This document shows, in pieces, positions 13,685-13,694 of a stretch of 13,694 nt of DNA. Below the pieces are notes generated by a model that saw nothing but the letters and a program-made list of their open reading frames with translations, was not told the DNA's origin and did no database searches. Where the stretch lies: assembly GCA_028679495.1 (NCBI GenBank), contig JAJRBK010000004.1:1-13694 (forward strand), read 5' to 3'. Within the stretch, counting starts at the first letter, position 1. Each line of letters begins with the position of its first letter. Both the position numbers and the translations under genes were made by a program. Source of the DNA: Methanobacteriota archaeon. Its GTDB lineage: Archaea > Halobacteriota > Bog-38 > Methanoflorentales > Methanoflorentaceae.

Positions 13685-13694
13685 ACTTGTGACC

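Overview
This window reads as a housekeeping segment of a euryarchaeal chromosome. The archaeal evidence is the archaeal-type ribosomal stalk operon (L11, L1, L10/P0, L12/P1), Spt5 instead of NusG, an archaeal initiator tRNA-Met, archaeal/plant-type D-aminoacyl-tRNA deacylase, TATA/BRE-like promoters, and a formaldehyde-activating enzyme fused to hexulose-6-phosphate synthase. The Fae-Hps fusion points to a methanogen-related lineage (Methanosarcina-, ANME- or Archaeoglobus-like). I cannot name a species from this sequence alone. Everything is on the minus strand except one DUF72 gene and the tRNA.

Left part (1-4806), all minus strand: the first 24 codons of triosephosphate isomerase run off the left edge. 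Upstream of it is fae-hps, with a GTG start and a clear TATA/BRE promoter. Then come a GT4 glycosyltransferase and purL. TATA spacing suggests that the glycosyltransferase and purL mRNAs are leaderless or nearly so. purL is divergent from the DUF72 gene, and the two share one short AT-rich promoter region.

Centre (5515-11853): DUF72 (+) and the ribosomal operon (-) converge on a 183-base spacer with T-rich terminators on both sides. Read in the minus direction the order is dtdA, ftsZ, then secE, spt5, rpl11, rpl1, rpl10, rpl12. This is the familiar euryarchaeal linkage of cell division, Sec translocation, transcription elongation and ribosomal stalk. Most of these genes have good Shine-Dalgarno sites and gaps of 0-75 bases. 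The rpl11-rpl1 spacer can fold into a hairpin against the rpl1 ribosome binding site, a candidate L1 autoregulatory site. The ftsZ-secE spacer carries a perfect 10-bp inverted repeat.

Right part (11854-13694): an unrecognised 133-residue gene lies upstream of dtdA. A 223-base spacer with a strong nested hairpin separates it from the initiator tRNA gene on the plus strand. Then, on the minus strand, come a small thioredoxin and a [NiFe]-hydrogenase maturation-type protease with its own TATA box.

No mobile element, CRISPR array, rRNA or pseudogene was seen, and no gene-free stretch exceeds 300 bases. I found no convincing new multi-gene system. The points most worth a second look are non-coding structures (rpl1 leader, ftsZ-secE repeat, hairpin near the tRNA), the long external tail on SecE, the RNase Z-like C-terminal extension of DtdA, and the unknown 133-residue protein.
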